From: Diphasiastrum complanatum
Lineage: Eukaryota; Streptophyta; Lycopodiopsida; Lycopodiales; Lycopodiaceae
DNA: 64,000 nucleotides
Direction of reading: 5' to 3'
NCBI GenBank assembly: GCA_029204225.1
Contig: CM055098.1
Span: 55,661,458-55,725,457 of the forward strand
Both the position numbers and the translations under genes were made by a program. This document shows positions 31,980 through 41,533 of this stretch, in pieces. Position 1 is the stretch's first letter. Each line of letters begins with the position of its first letter. The notes below the pieces were generated by a model. The model searched no databases and was not told the DNA's origin. It was given only the letters and a program-made list of their open reading frames with translations.

Positions 31980-33236
31980 GTGCCTGCTGAAGTAAACTAT
32001 ACAACTATCGAGAGAGAAGCATTGGTGATGGTCTACGCTGTACAACAACTAAGACATTATTTATTAGGCCAGACCTTTGCTTTCTACATAGACCATCAAG
32101 CACTTCTATATATCGTTAATAAGTCCTGTAAGAAGGGACGAATAGCTCGATGGCTACTGATTTTGGAGGAGTTTAATTTCCGTGTAGTCGTTCGGAAAGG
32201 GACCCAACATTTCATGGCGGATCACCTTTCCAGACTACCAAGTGCTGAAAAAGCAACTGCACCAGTCAACGATGATCTTCTTGATGCGTGCCTTTTTCAG
32301 ATCGATGCTACACCCTTATGGGCTGAGGAGATCACTCGGTTTCTCACAACAGGCCGACTAAAAGAAGGCCTGAGTACAACGGGAAAAATAAATTTTTTAA
32401 TAAAAGCAGCGCCCTTTCAGTTAATTGCGGGACAACTTTACAAAAGGAGTGTTGACGGTATTATTCGACGATGTGCTTATGAATCTGAGATACGACCGAT
32501 AATATCTCAGGCTCATGAGGGCATTGGAGGTGGCCACTTTTTTGTTGAAGCCACAGCGAAGATTATCCTTCGAGTGGGATTGTGGTGGCCATCTTTGTTT
32601 AAAGACACGTTTGTTGTCATTAAAACGTGTGATGTCTGTCAACGAGCAAAGAAAAATACCAAAGCAGACTTCACACCATTGACTCCCATTATAGAAGGCG
32701 AAGCCTTCCATAAGTGGGAGATTGACTTTGTTGGACCAATCAGTCCAGCAGCAAAACATACCCAAGTTCGATACATCCTCATAGCCACAGATTACGCCAC
32801 TAAGTGGGTGGAGGCTCGAGCAACGAAGGACGCCAACGCAAAAACAGTTGCACGTTTTCTTTACGAAAACATTATTACCTGTTTTGGCTGTCCCATAGAG
32901 CTTGTTAGTGATCGCGGCACGCATTTTTTAAATGTTGTCGTTGATAATCTCCTACGCCATTACCTTGTCGTTCATAGAAAAAGTACACTGTACTATCCTA
33001 GGTGTAATGGCCAGGCTGAATCAACTAACAAGATGATCTGTAAAATTTTAACCAGGATAGTTGAAACCAGTCGCTCTAATTGGGAAACAAAACTTTTCTC
33101 AGCTATCTGGACTTACCGCACCACCCCGAAGAAAGCCACTGGGTGGATTACACCTTTCCACTTAGTATATGGTCAAGAAGCGGTAATGCCTGTAGAATTC
33201 TTAGTACCTTCGCTAAGAGTTACAGAAGCTTTTTGA
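31980..33236 (+). CDS. Ty3/gypsy RNase H fragment and integrase
   Basis: 418-residue open frame. Residues 1-95 are the C-terminal part of RNase H (TTIEREALVMVYAVQQLRHY, FYIDHQALLYIV, HFMADHLSRL); the first catalytic Asp is lost with the deletion. An H2C2 zinc-binding domain follows (HEGIGGGHF ... CDVCQRAKK). The integrase core retains all three acids: Asp249 in WEIDFVGP, Asp311 in LVSDRGTHF and Glu347 in NGQAESTNK, with D-35-E spacing. The domain looks intact through GQEAVMPVEFLVPS. It has no start codon of its own in a natural element, where it is part of a polyprotein. A short gap with stops separates it from the pol C-terminus. Confidence 0.85.
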   Translation: MPAEVNYTTIEREALVMVYAVQQLRHYLLGQTFAFYIDHQALLYIVNKSCKKGRIARWLLILEEFNFRVVVRKGTQHFMADHLSRLPSAEKATAPVNDDLLDACLFQIDATPLWAEEITRFLTTGRLKEGLSTTGKINFLIKAAPFQLIAGQLYKRSVDGIIRRCAYESEIRPIISQAHEGIGGGHFFVEATAKIILRVGLWWPSLFKDTFVVIKTCDVCQRAKKNTKADFTPLTPIIEGEAFHKWEIDFVGPISPAAKHTQVRYILIATDYATKWVEARATKDANAKTVARFLYENIITCFGCPIELVSDRGTHFLNVVVDNLLRHYLVVHRKSTLYYPRCNGQAESTNKMICKILTRIVETSRSNWETKLFSAIWTYRTTPKKATGWITPFHLVYGQEAVMPVEFLVPSLRVTEAF

Positions 33237-33412
33237 ACAGATCTCTGTGAACAAGCTTCATTAGAACAACAAGTCAAAATCAGGCTATTACATTAGCCCA
33301 ATTATGTGAGACAAGACTAATATCTTATCACGCACAACTAGTTAACAAACGACTTCAAAAGGCCTAGCATGTCCGTCACCTGTGCAATAAAGATCTACAC
33401 TTAGGTGACCAG

Positions 33413-33598
33413 GTGCTTCTTTATACATCAAAGAAGCACCCCGGCAAATTGAAATTCACAAGTGAGGGGCCATACGTTATTAATAAATTTTTTCCTAATG
33501 GTGTCGTCCAATTACAAACACTTGACGGGAACACTGTCGTAAACGATGGTCGTCTATGGCGGTATTACGAAGAGTTGTTCTTTGTTGACCCAAATTAA
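33413..33598 (+). pseudogene. Ty3/gypsy pol C-terminal domain
   Basis: GKLKFTSEGPYVINKFFPNG and LQTLDGNTVVNDGRLWRYY are the small SH3-like C-terminal domain of gypsy integrase, ending with a stop at 33596-33598. Related versions are at 3.6 kb and 53.6 kb. A stop-containing stretch separates it from the integrase core, so pol is broken here. About 340 bases without coding follow before the first tandem array. Confidence 0.75.
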
Positions 33599-33935
33599 CA
33601 TCTTTTTCCTAGTACATATTCTACATTTCTCTTTATTTTATTATTTTTAGTTTTATTTTATTTTTACTTCTAGTTTTGCATGCCTCGTTTCCTTCCTGTA
33701 CATACTCGTGGGTCATGAAGGTTCTAGATCAACAAATGATAGGCAACACCATAGGAACTGGTTCTCACACTTTAGCCACCTCATCTCTGTGTCTAACTGG
33801 TATCTCCGACATACAAACATCCCTGGGGATACACTATTTTCATAAGAACTTCTACTCTGGGCCGCAATCATATTTTTGTCCCTTGAAGTTCTTCACTTGC
33901 ATACAACATATCCATTCCTTCATATTGAGGTTTTG

Positions 33936-34285
33936 ACAAATCTCAACCGACGGGATCCACTTCAATATCAACCGACAGGACTGCTTCAATCTCAACAGAT
34001 GGGATCCGCTTCAATCTCAGCCGACGGGATCCCCTTCAATCTCAACCGACGGGATCCTCTTCAATCTCAACCGACGGGATCCGCTTCAATCTCAACCGAC
34101 GGGATCCACTTCAGTCTCAACCGATGGGATCCGCTTCAATCTCAACCGACGGGATCCACTTAAATCTCAACCGACGGGATCCACTTGAATCTCGACCGAC
34201 GGATGTTCATAAGATTTCGATCGACGAACTTTCATAAGATCTCAACCGACGTGACTTCATTAAAATCTCGATGGACGATACAGAC
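33936..34285 (+). repeat. 25-bp tandem array A (about 14 units)
   Basis: The unit core is ATCTCAACCGACGGGATCC; most units are exactly 25 bp, so the translated frame shifts with each unit and it is not a protein repeat. The last four units (from about 34185) lose the GGATCC part and keep only the CCGACG core. Ten units contain ACCGAC or GCCGAC. It lies in the untranslated 3' part of the gypsy element. Between this array and the next (34290-34870) is low-complexity C/T-rich DNA without a recognised gene. Confidence 0.9.
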
Positions 34286-34871
34286 ACGTCCCAAAGACAT
34301 CCATAAATGCCATCACTTCAACCACATTCGCACCTCAGCGAAGTGCAAACTTTGGAGCTCCCTAGCGACGATCCTCTGGTGATTTTCAGACTCTCCTACA
34401 CGATCCTGGCGCTCTCTCATCCAGTGCATCCGTCAGTGCCTCTACACCATCTCCACCCAATTTCAGCCATCCTCGTGTGTTTTTCATTAAGAGCGCCATC
34501 ACAAACTGTTTCCAACCCTAATATCGCCAGTGGAGAACAAAGCATTTGATACATTTTGCATGCTGAGGGGTAGTGTCACGCAAGCATTCCAAACGCTTCT
34601 GTTACACTATTGAGCATCAACTTTTAATCTTCTACACTTTTCATCCTCTCCAAAGAACCGCCTTAACCAAACGTCACTTTCTTTACATCTCTTCACCTCT
34701 TCCGCTTAGTGACAACCATATACCCACATCTTCTTTTTCGAAACCTCTACAACTCATTGTTCACACCATACTTCGACTACCACACATCCTCCATACCCTT
34801 CCATCCACAACACCTCCACTTTCACACACCCTCCTTCCCATCCTCAGTTTCTCACAGTCCATTCCTTTCAC

Positions 34872-35376
34872 TCCATCTCAGCCGACGCATTTTCCTTCCA
34901 TCTCAGCCGACGCCTTTTCCACTCCATCTCAGCCGATGCATTTTCATTCCATCTCAGCCGATGCATTTTTCTTCCATCTCAGCCGACGCATTTTCATTCC
35001 ATCTCAGCCGACGCATTTTCCTTCCATCTCAGCCGACATCTTTTCCACTCCATCTCAACCGATGCATTTTTCTTCAAACTCATCTGATGCATTTTCATTC
35101 CATCTCAGCCGACGCATTTTCCTTCCATCTCAACCGACGCCCTTTCCACTCCATCTCAGCCGACGCATATTCCTTCCATCTCAGTAGACGCATTTTCATT
35201 TCATCTCAGCTGACGCATTTTCCACTCCATCTCGGTCGACGCATTTTTCTTTTATATCAGCCGACACATTTTCCTTCCATCTCAGCCGACGTCTTTTCAC
35301 TCCATCTCAGCTGACACCTTTTCTTTTCATCTCATCCAACGCCCTCCGCTCCCATCTCCACCGACACCCTTTTTCC
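34872..35376 (+). repeat. 25/26-bp tandem array B (about 20 units)
   Basis: The unit core is CATCTCAGCCGACGCATTTT, with a variable T/C-rich end that makes units 25 or 26 bp. It shares ATCTCARCCGACG with array A but has a different second half. About eleven units carry RCCGAC; the others have single changes such as CCGATG or CTGACG. Confidence 0.9.
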
Positions 35377-35408
35377 AGATTATTTGTTTCTCTCTTTTTC
35401 CAATTTCT

Positions 35409-36213
35409 TCATCATGTCTACCAACCTGCCTCCAGCTCTGATGACCCCGCAACCAATAAGCTCAACATCCACTTATCCACATTGGACATTACAGAAATGC
35501 AACATTGTTAGGCAACACCTTTCCTTCAAGCAATTGAGTTTCAAATGCTTGTCCTAACGGGGTATCAAAGCCCCTATCTCGTGCACATGATCTATGCCAA
35601 CTACAATGCTACTGCAAAGTCATGCCAGCTAATAGTCCCTCCTGTGAGGAACTATGTTTACAACCTATCATTTGCACCGGCTGACTTGCAACCTTTTGGG
35701 TTCCCAAGAGGACCCAATGCTGTCACAAGAACACTTAAGAAAATCGAGCAGACAGCATATTTCAAATTTATTGATCCATTAGTGGCAAACTGAAAAAACA
35801 AGGACGGGTATTGAGTTGACGCAATCAATGACTCCCAATTACAAGCCGCATGTGCGTACTTGACAAAGTGCACACAACGACCAAGGAAAAAGTTGCAGAG
35901 GGTACCCATGTTCCTATTTCACATGATGGCAGATTCACGACTACACTCCCAGAATCTCTATGACTAGGCACAGTTTGTTTCGAATTGTCTTCATGAGTGC
36001 ATTAACAACAAGCAGCCCATCACAGTATTGGGATTTCTGATGACAGATATCACTCTTCACCAAGTACAGAATGGGCCAAAGCTTCAACAACAACTGCAGC
36101 TTGCGGACAAGACATGGGAAATTCCCACAGCAAGTCTTGGACAACGTGAACCAACTATGAAACACGACGTGCAAGGGTCAAGCAGGTGCTCAATCAACAA
36201 AGCCGCAGAATGA
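35409..36213 (+). pseudogene. gypsy accessory ORF, N-terminal part (broken)
   Basis: Starts near MSTNLPPALM (35415) and shifts frame near 35500. It continues as YQSPYLVHMIYANYNATAKS and PVRNYVYNLSFAPADLQPFG to a TGA after PLVAN. In the same frame and after two more stops come AACAYLTKCTQRPRKK, FVSNCLHECINNKQPITVLG and FLMTDITLHQVQNG. The stops fall where a Trp would suit the context, but I have no intact copy of this part to prove it. No known domain was recognised. It lies between pol and the 3' LTR, in the sense direction. Confidence 0.5.
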
Positions 36214-36435
36214 TGATGAGAATGATGGTGCAGGAAATCAAGACGGGCAAACCCACCCTTTAGACGGTAGCTCGGGATCGGGTGGCTAGAGAGCCGGTGC
36301 TGTTTCCATGACTTTTTTCTGACCTCTCCCACCTTTAACCCTTCCTCCTACTCTGCATTTAATTTTTCTGAAACATTCATTCCAACTTACCCAATTCTTC
36401 CATCTCCCCTCTCTTCATCACCTCCTAGCAAAATA

Positions 36436-37600
36436 ATGGGTCCATCAAAAGGTCCAGCTGACACTTACAAAGCTCAATGGGACGAGTTCCTCCAACAACT
36501 CCACTCCCCCGGTGCTGCGTATAGCTTGTTGATTCCGCCTCCTCCTAAACCTATCACCCCCGCACCCCTCTCCCCAGATCATTCCATCCCCGACCTTCCA
36601 GAAACTAACATCGACATGGGGGGTGATGATGACTTTTTGGCAGACCAACCAGAAACAAGAAGGTTCTCGCCCAGACTAGACACGGGTGCAGCTGAGCCGT
36701 CGACAAGTGAGCGAGCAATAGAGAAAGATACGGGCACCAAGGACTTAGATGATTATCTGGCAAGGCCATCCCAACTGCGCAGGACAACTTCCCCTACTAG
36801 GCCCAGAGGCAAACTGGCCGACACAAGGGAGTCAGAGAAATTTGAGAGGAAATACCCTCCCAACATGAGGGGAGGCAAAGAAGACATTGATCAAAGCCAA
36901 TACTCCACCAGGGCTGAGATCATTGTCGTGCTCAACCGCAGCCAGAATGGCAGACTAAAGTCCTGAAAGATAGCAGACGGCTTCAAGAGTATTTGAAGGC
37001 ACCGGTATGGAAGCGAGTGGATCCTTTCTACATGCTAGTCAAACACAGAAACCCATGGTCGGTGGAAAAGCTCCGAGTGGAGCTAGTAAACTAGCCAGTC
37101 ATTCCGAGAATTTCAGAGAGAATCTCCTTGGATGATCTGAGGCTGCAGTTACTCGACTTTGGACATAAATACAAATCAAGTGCCGATCTTTGCGTGCAGG
37201 AAAGTGCCGAGTATTGCAGATCCATGGCCTTCCTGATGCAACAACATTGTTACTGGGATGGAGGCCTGGAGCCTATCAAAATCAACCCAAATGTCGCCCT
37301 TCAGTCGGAAGAAGACCATGAAATAATGGCCAGACTATACTATAGAGCGGCCTTCATGTCATCACGCTATGTGACCATGGTCGAAGACTAGCAGGAAATG
37401 GGCTTCGTAGAAAAGATAAGAGAATATCTGGGGCCCCTCAATTTCGAAAGTAAGCTCAGCTTCCAAGTTTTTGAAGCCCTAGGCCGAAAGATGAGCGAGC
37501 GAAAGCAAACGGCACGACGGCGAGGTGAGCAGGATTCACAAGAAGTGCTCAAGAGGGCTGGTATGTAGCGGCCAATTGGGAGACTTCCAATTTTGATGAA
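36436..37600 (+). pseudogene. gypsy accessory ORF, Pro-rich region and conserved C-terminal domain
   Basis: A first frame (36436-36966, 176 codons) has a Pro-rich stretch (PPPPKPITPAPLSPD), then acidic and Ser/Arg-rich sequence and ESEKFERKYPPNMRGG. After a frame change come YLKAPVWKRVDPFYMLV, LLDFGHKYKSSADLC and MARLYYRAAFMSSRYV. TAG codons at 37092-37094 and 37389-37391 replace Trp residues present in the homologous frame of the minus-strand element (52.3-51.8 kb). Colinear similarity over about 170 residues shows that this is a real, conserved accessory protein of the family, not a pol domain. Function unknown. Confidence 0.65.
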
Positions 37601-37710
37601 TAAATTTTGCGGATAATAAGCACCTGGTTTTACGGAAGCGAACGAAAATCCATGCTTTTCCATGTGCCAAGTGGAAGACATCACCGGTGTTGCAGTGGGT
37701 CCTGCAACAG

Positions 37711-37725
37711 ATTAGGAGTGGATAA
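37711..37725 (+). other. polypurine tract of the gypsy element
   Basis: ATTAGGAGTGGATAA directly precedes TGTTAGC of the 3' LTR. The minus-strand relative has AAAAAGGGGGATAA followed by TGTTG at the same place, supporting the GGATAA/TGTT boundary. Confidence 0.7.
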
Positions 37726-38825
37726 TGTTAGCATATTCTAGAGAATCTCCAAGTGCCGAGCCAAGCTGAAGACACAAGTTATCTCTCACCCATGACCGAG
37801 GAGGTCTCAGAAGGAAGAGAGCAGAAGAAGCTGAGAGCCGAGCATGAGAGCCGAGGAAGTACTAGCAAGGAAGACAGTGAGTTATGTATGTGAGCCTACA
37901 TGGTGTATCCCAAAGAAGGAATGGCCATGTAGGAGCTAGTAATATTTCCTAGCCGTTGTAAATAAAGGTAGACCACACTTAAATTAGTTAGAGTGAGCCA
38001 CCTTTTGATGGTGACCTTTAGTAGGAGGGCAAATTCTACATGTAATTTCTAATTTGGTGGAATTGCCACATGGGCTTTACATGGGCAGCCTTCTTGCTTA
38101 TTTAAGGGCCCCCCTCTCTTGTGAGGGAGCTTTGAATGTATTGTCAAGTTCTCTTGAGCTAATAAAGAGGATCCTCCACGAGTTCTTGATGATAGCTAAG
38201 CTCCTTGTTCATGGCAATGTTCTTGAGTGAGATTTCTATGAGCATGCTTGATTCCTTTGCATTGTGGATTAACTAGGTTCTTGTTTCTTGTTTCTTGTTT
38301 AGTTGTGGATTAGGATTTAGTTCTTGTTTGTGGAATAAGTTAGTAATCAGCATTCAAGTAAATAGGCTGGTTTGTGGTATAGATCTTGCATACTCCCTTG
38401 CAACCCAGTTCTTGATTATTCTTGAGTAATTTAAGCATCAAATAATGAGTGTTTCTTGATTCTTAGATTATTAAAATGCTGCTAGGAATCTTGTTTCTTG
38501 TTTCTTGAATCTTGTTTTTTGTTCCAGTAGTTAATCTTGTTCTTGATTGTTTTCTAAACTAGTAGATAGTGGTAGGACTGCTCCATGTACCAGGACGCTG
38601 ATCCTCTTGAGCTGTAGATGGTTACATGGCTGGTTTTTTGCATGTAGCTGAGTATCGAAACCGTGTCTCCCATTGACAAGCTGGGAAATACATGTTGAGA
38701 TCTAAGTAACCCATCCATGTGTTAACCGTTCTAACAAGAAGAACCGTAAGAACCATAAAGAACGGTAAAGAAGAAGATGAAACCAAGAGATAATTCCGTG
38801 TTCACAGATTCAGAGGAAATGAACA
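37726..38825 (+). repeat. 3' LTR of the Ty3/gypsy element
   Basis: 1100 bp from TGTTAGCATATTC to ATGAACA. It has a 33-bp segment (about 37942-37975, with AATAAAGGTAG) absent from the 5' LTR. AATAAA is at 38161-38166 after TTATTTAAGGGCC. Confidence 0.9.
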
Positions 38826-38830
38826 ACTTT

Positions 38831-39030
38831 AAATCTCTAGAAAAATATTTCACTCAGTGGTCCATGTAAGTATTTTACTTGAAAGTGATATTACTAGCTT
38901 GAGTTGAGTGTAACCTAGTTGAGAAATTTATTGCTTAGTGTACTTTTCAAACTTGAGTCATACTCCGGAACAAAGATTAACAATTGGAAATTGGTTAATC
39001 TCTGAGTACTTGTTTGATATGAAAGTCAAA
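38831..39030. other. AT-rich DNA, no gene
   Basis: Right-hand continuation of the AT-rich block split by the gypsy insertion at ACTTT. It ends where a minus-strand copia integrase fragment begins. Confidence 0.5.
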
Positions 39031-39713
39031 CTAAGGATAATGATTTGCTTGGTTAATATTGAAAGTTAAAGGATTCTCTCTCCCTCCATCTGTGCGTAAA
39101 GCCTTGATCTTCCTCTGGGTCTGGTTTTCTGTAGACACCTTGAATTGCTTGAAGAATTTGAATGCTTCTGATTTGTTCTTCATATAGTAGGTTGCAATCC
39201 TTCGAGAGGAGTCGTCGATGAAGGTTAGAAAATAGAGAGCTCCCCCTGTGGAAGCAGTCTGCATCAGGCCACAAATGTCGTAGTTGATTCAGAAGTGGCT
39301 ATGTGAAGAGCTTGACTGTTAGAAGAATAACAATGGCTGAGTTTGTAAAGATAGCCGCTTCTTCTTCCATAGGCTAGAACCTTCCGGGATTTGTCAAGCA
39401 TTGTGTAATTTTCTATATTGAATTCGACCCTCCGACCTGAATTGGTGATTCTGCTAACTGAGAGCAGATTCTTGTTCAGATTTGGGACATGGAGAACATT
39501 GGACAACAACTTGACCTCACCTCTCTTGAATTCAACTCTGACTGTTCCTTCACCTTCGATTGAATGTGATGAGTTGTCTCCAAGTTGCACAACTTGAGAG
39601 TGGGTGAATGACTTGTAGTCTTTGAACCAGTCGCGATGGTGATTCATGTATTGAGTTGCTCTGGAGTCTAGATACCATGAATCGATATCATGTTGTTCTC
39701 CGACTTTGGTCAT
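39031..39713 (-). pseudogene. copia protease, pre-integrase and integrase start
   Basis: WYLDSRATQYMNHHRDW is a mutated protease site (D-S-R instead of D-S-G). VLHVPNLNKNLLSVSRI and FNIENYTMLDKSRKV follow. Then come TASTGGALYFLTFIDDSSRR and IKALRTDGGRENP, the first two acidic motifs of integrase. The sequence leaves copia after that point. A frame change separates the blocks at about 39264. Confidence 0.8.
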
Positions 39714-39776
39714 GAAAGCTACTTCATCTTCTTCTTCTTCTTGCTGATTTGAGTGATTGGCTGTAACACTATGTGC

Positions 39777-40121
39777 TTATTGTCGGAACTGCTTCTTCTT
39801 TTCATTGTTGTACTTCAAATTTCGACAGTCCTTGATTTTGTGGCCAGTCCTCTTACAGTATCTGTAGAAATTTTTTTTGCACAGGTTGGAAAGATGAATA
39901 GCTTGAATTCGATCTTGGACCGAAATTTGGTCCAGACTGCATGTTGCTCTTCTTGTCAGTATAACCTGACTTTGTAGATCTCCTGGATCTAAACTTCTAA
40001 TTTTTTGAATACAGAACTTGAGGATCCGATGCTGAGCCTGAGGAGGATGCTGATCTTCTGATCTCCTCTTGTCAGCGAAATTGCTTGATAGAGTGAGGTG
40101 CTCTTGGGTAAAAATTGCCAT
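39777..40121 (-). pseudogene. copia gag C-terminus with zinc knuckle
   Basis: YRYCKRTGHKIKDCRNLKYN is a CCHC-type knuckle with its first Cys changed (Y-R-Y-C). Upstream is a low-complexity basic and Gln-rich stretch. The frame matches a gag C-terminal tail joined, with a frameshift at 40121, to the gag core. Confidence 0.65.
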
Positions 40122-40620
40122 TACCCAATTTTGTAGGCTTCAAGTAGACTCAATAATAGAGTCATGAGTGCGTCGAAATCTTCTATGACTGAGCCAGTTG
40201 CAGTCATCTGCTCCATAAGATTTTTAAAAGTGTTGCGATGACTCAAAACACTATCTTCTTCAGACATTCTAAGGTTGAAGAATTTCTTCCTCAGATGGAG
40301 CTTGGATGTAACGTCTCTAATGTGACAGTCGTAGAGAGTTGCTAGGATGTCCCATGCATCCTTAGTGGTTTGAGCAGCACGTATGTGGCTGATCTGAGTG
40401 TCCTTGATATTGAGGGTGATCATGGAAAATGCTTTGCCATCTCTCAGTCTCCACTTAGTGATGATGGCTGCATCACCTTCTGGTTTGATCTCTGTGCCAT
40501 CAATGATGTCCCACAATTCTTTGGCTAGAAGGATAACCTTAATCTTGAATTTTCAGAGATGGTAGTTATCTCCATCGATTTTGTCAATGAGATGAACTGG
40601 ATGACGGATCCATTCTGGTT
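40121..40620 (-). pseudogene. copia gag core with a Trp-to-stop change
   Basis: DGDNYHL-stop-KFKIK lies at the start of gag; the TGA (40553-40555) is at the Trp of the YHLW motif seen in the 50.7-kb copy. Downstream WRLRDGKAFSMITLNIKDTQ, AWDILATLYD and LHLRKKFFNLRMSEEDSV are typical UBN2/copia gag. The C-terminal half is shortened. Confidence 0.8.
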
Positions 40621-40745
40621 GGACTAAATCTTTGGTAAAAACAACGATTGTCTGAATACTGTTGGTTGCACGTTTGTTAGAAAGATGTCTTGATAAAAAA
40701 CAAGACTGATAATCCGCAGTAGAAATGCAAATTACTGAAATGCCT

Positions 40746-41000
40746 GCTCTGATACCATGTCATAAAGCGGTGGTCGTGAGGGCAACGGAAGCTCGGTTGC
40801 TCAGAGCATAGGCGTGTAGGAACGGAAACGCAGCAGTTAGCAGTAGAAATATTCAAGTAGAAGAATCCATATAGTTTGCGCAAATGAACGACGCAGTAGT
40901 GAGACAAAAATTGCACTCTGATAAATATCAACAGTGAGTAAAATGGCTTGAAGTAATAATTTTAGCTTGCTGAGCGTGATAACGTTGGCTACAAGATATC
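40746..41000 (-). repeat. PBS and 5' LTR of the minus copia fragment
   Basis: GCTCTGATACCA (40746-40757) is the reverse complement of TGGTATCAGAGC and abuts TGTCATAAAGCGG at 40758, the inner edge of the LTR. The outer edge is not defined because no partner LTR remains; about 41000 is a guess. AAAGCGGTGGTCG also occurs in the LTRs at 13.4, 48.0 and 51.0 kb. Confidence 0.65.
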
Positions 41001-41010
41001 TCATGATCTA

Positions 41011-41211
41011 CTAAAATTTAGGATGCGTATGATACATGGCTAAGGAGAATCCAAAATCTCCTCCATTCATGTAGCTCCAAGCATAGACACAATCTGTTGT
41101 CAATGGATGGATTTTAACACAATGAATATCACAATATTTGCCATCATAGGATATATCAGCTCCAATAGGGAGATTAGGATGAAACATCCTTCCCACATAA
41201 GTATTTCCAAG
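41011..41211 (-). other. unrecognised short coding-like remnant
   Basis: The minus frame reads GNTYVGRMFHPNLPIGADIS, KYCDIHCVKIHPLTTDC and YAWSYMNGGDFGFS. Amino-acid composition looks protein-like (Cys, Trp, His, Gly), but I know no family for it and a stop lies just upstream. It may be a host pseudogene exon. Confidence 0.25.
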
Positions 41212-41397
41212 GATCTAGGTAGAATGATTGAGTTTTACTGCTCTTGTTTCCACAAGAATGTGAGCCTTACTAAAGTAGACCACCTAGATGTCAACTCAAG
41301 TAGTAAGTATTTGTCTTAAACATAGTACTCTCAAAAGATCTTATGTGTGGAGATGATGGCCTAATCGTTGCAATCATTCAATCAACAAATTGAGTAC

Positions 41398-41533
41398 ATC
41401 ATTATCCTTTCATAAAAAATAACAATGCAAGTTGTAGAAATGTGATTTGCTGGCCAATGATGACTATCATCATCCTCTCATAAAAAATCACAATGCAAGT
41501 TGTAGAAATGTGGCTTATTGGTCAACGATGGAC
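41398..41533. repeat. 68-bp tandem duplication
   Basis: Two adjacent copies share CATAAAAAATMACAATGCAAG and TTGTAGAAATGTG, period 68. Divergence is low, about 10 positions. Confidence 0.8.

Larger units (their letters stand above)
28897..38830 (+). mobile_element. 9.9-kb Ty3/gypsy element with ACTTT target duplication
   Basis: LTRs at 28902-29969 and 37726-38825, flanked by ACTTT at 28897-28901 and 38826-38830. Inside, in order: PBS, protease, linker, truncated RNase H, integrase, pol C-terminus, two 25-bp tandem arrays, a broken two-part accessory ORF and a purine tract. Pol order RNase H before integrase is the Ty3/gypsy order. A recognisable gag and nearly all of reverse transcriptase are missing, and several stops occur, so the copy is defective. 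LTR divergence is about 3 percent by hand, plus a 33-bp indel. Confidence 0.92.
39031..41000 (-). mobile_element. Ty1/copia fragment: 5' LTR, gag, protease, integrase start
   Basis: On the minus strand: LTR (41000-40758), PBS, gag, zinc knuckle, protease, pre-integrase and the first half of integrase, truncated near 39060. Reverse transcriptase and the 3' LTR are absent. Gag is inactivated by a nonsense codon. The gag is related to that of the element at 47.9-51.5 kb (YHLWKFK, LHLRKKFFNL against LHLRRRFFSL), so these are sister families. Confidence 0.85.

Noticed and set aside
33876-35314. Long open frames with repeated residues across the tandem arrays
   Set aside because: The 25-bp unit is not a multiple of three, so the open frames are a by-product of a stop-free repeat, not a repeat protein.
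33936-35376. CRISPR-like array of short repeats
   Set aside because: Units are directly adjacent with no unique spacers, and the context is a plant retrotransposon.
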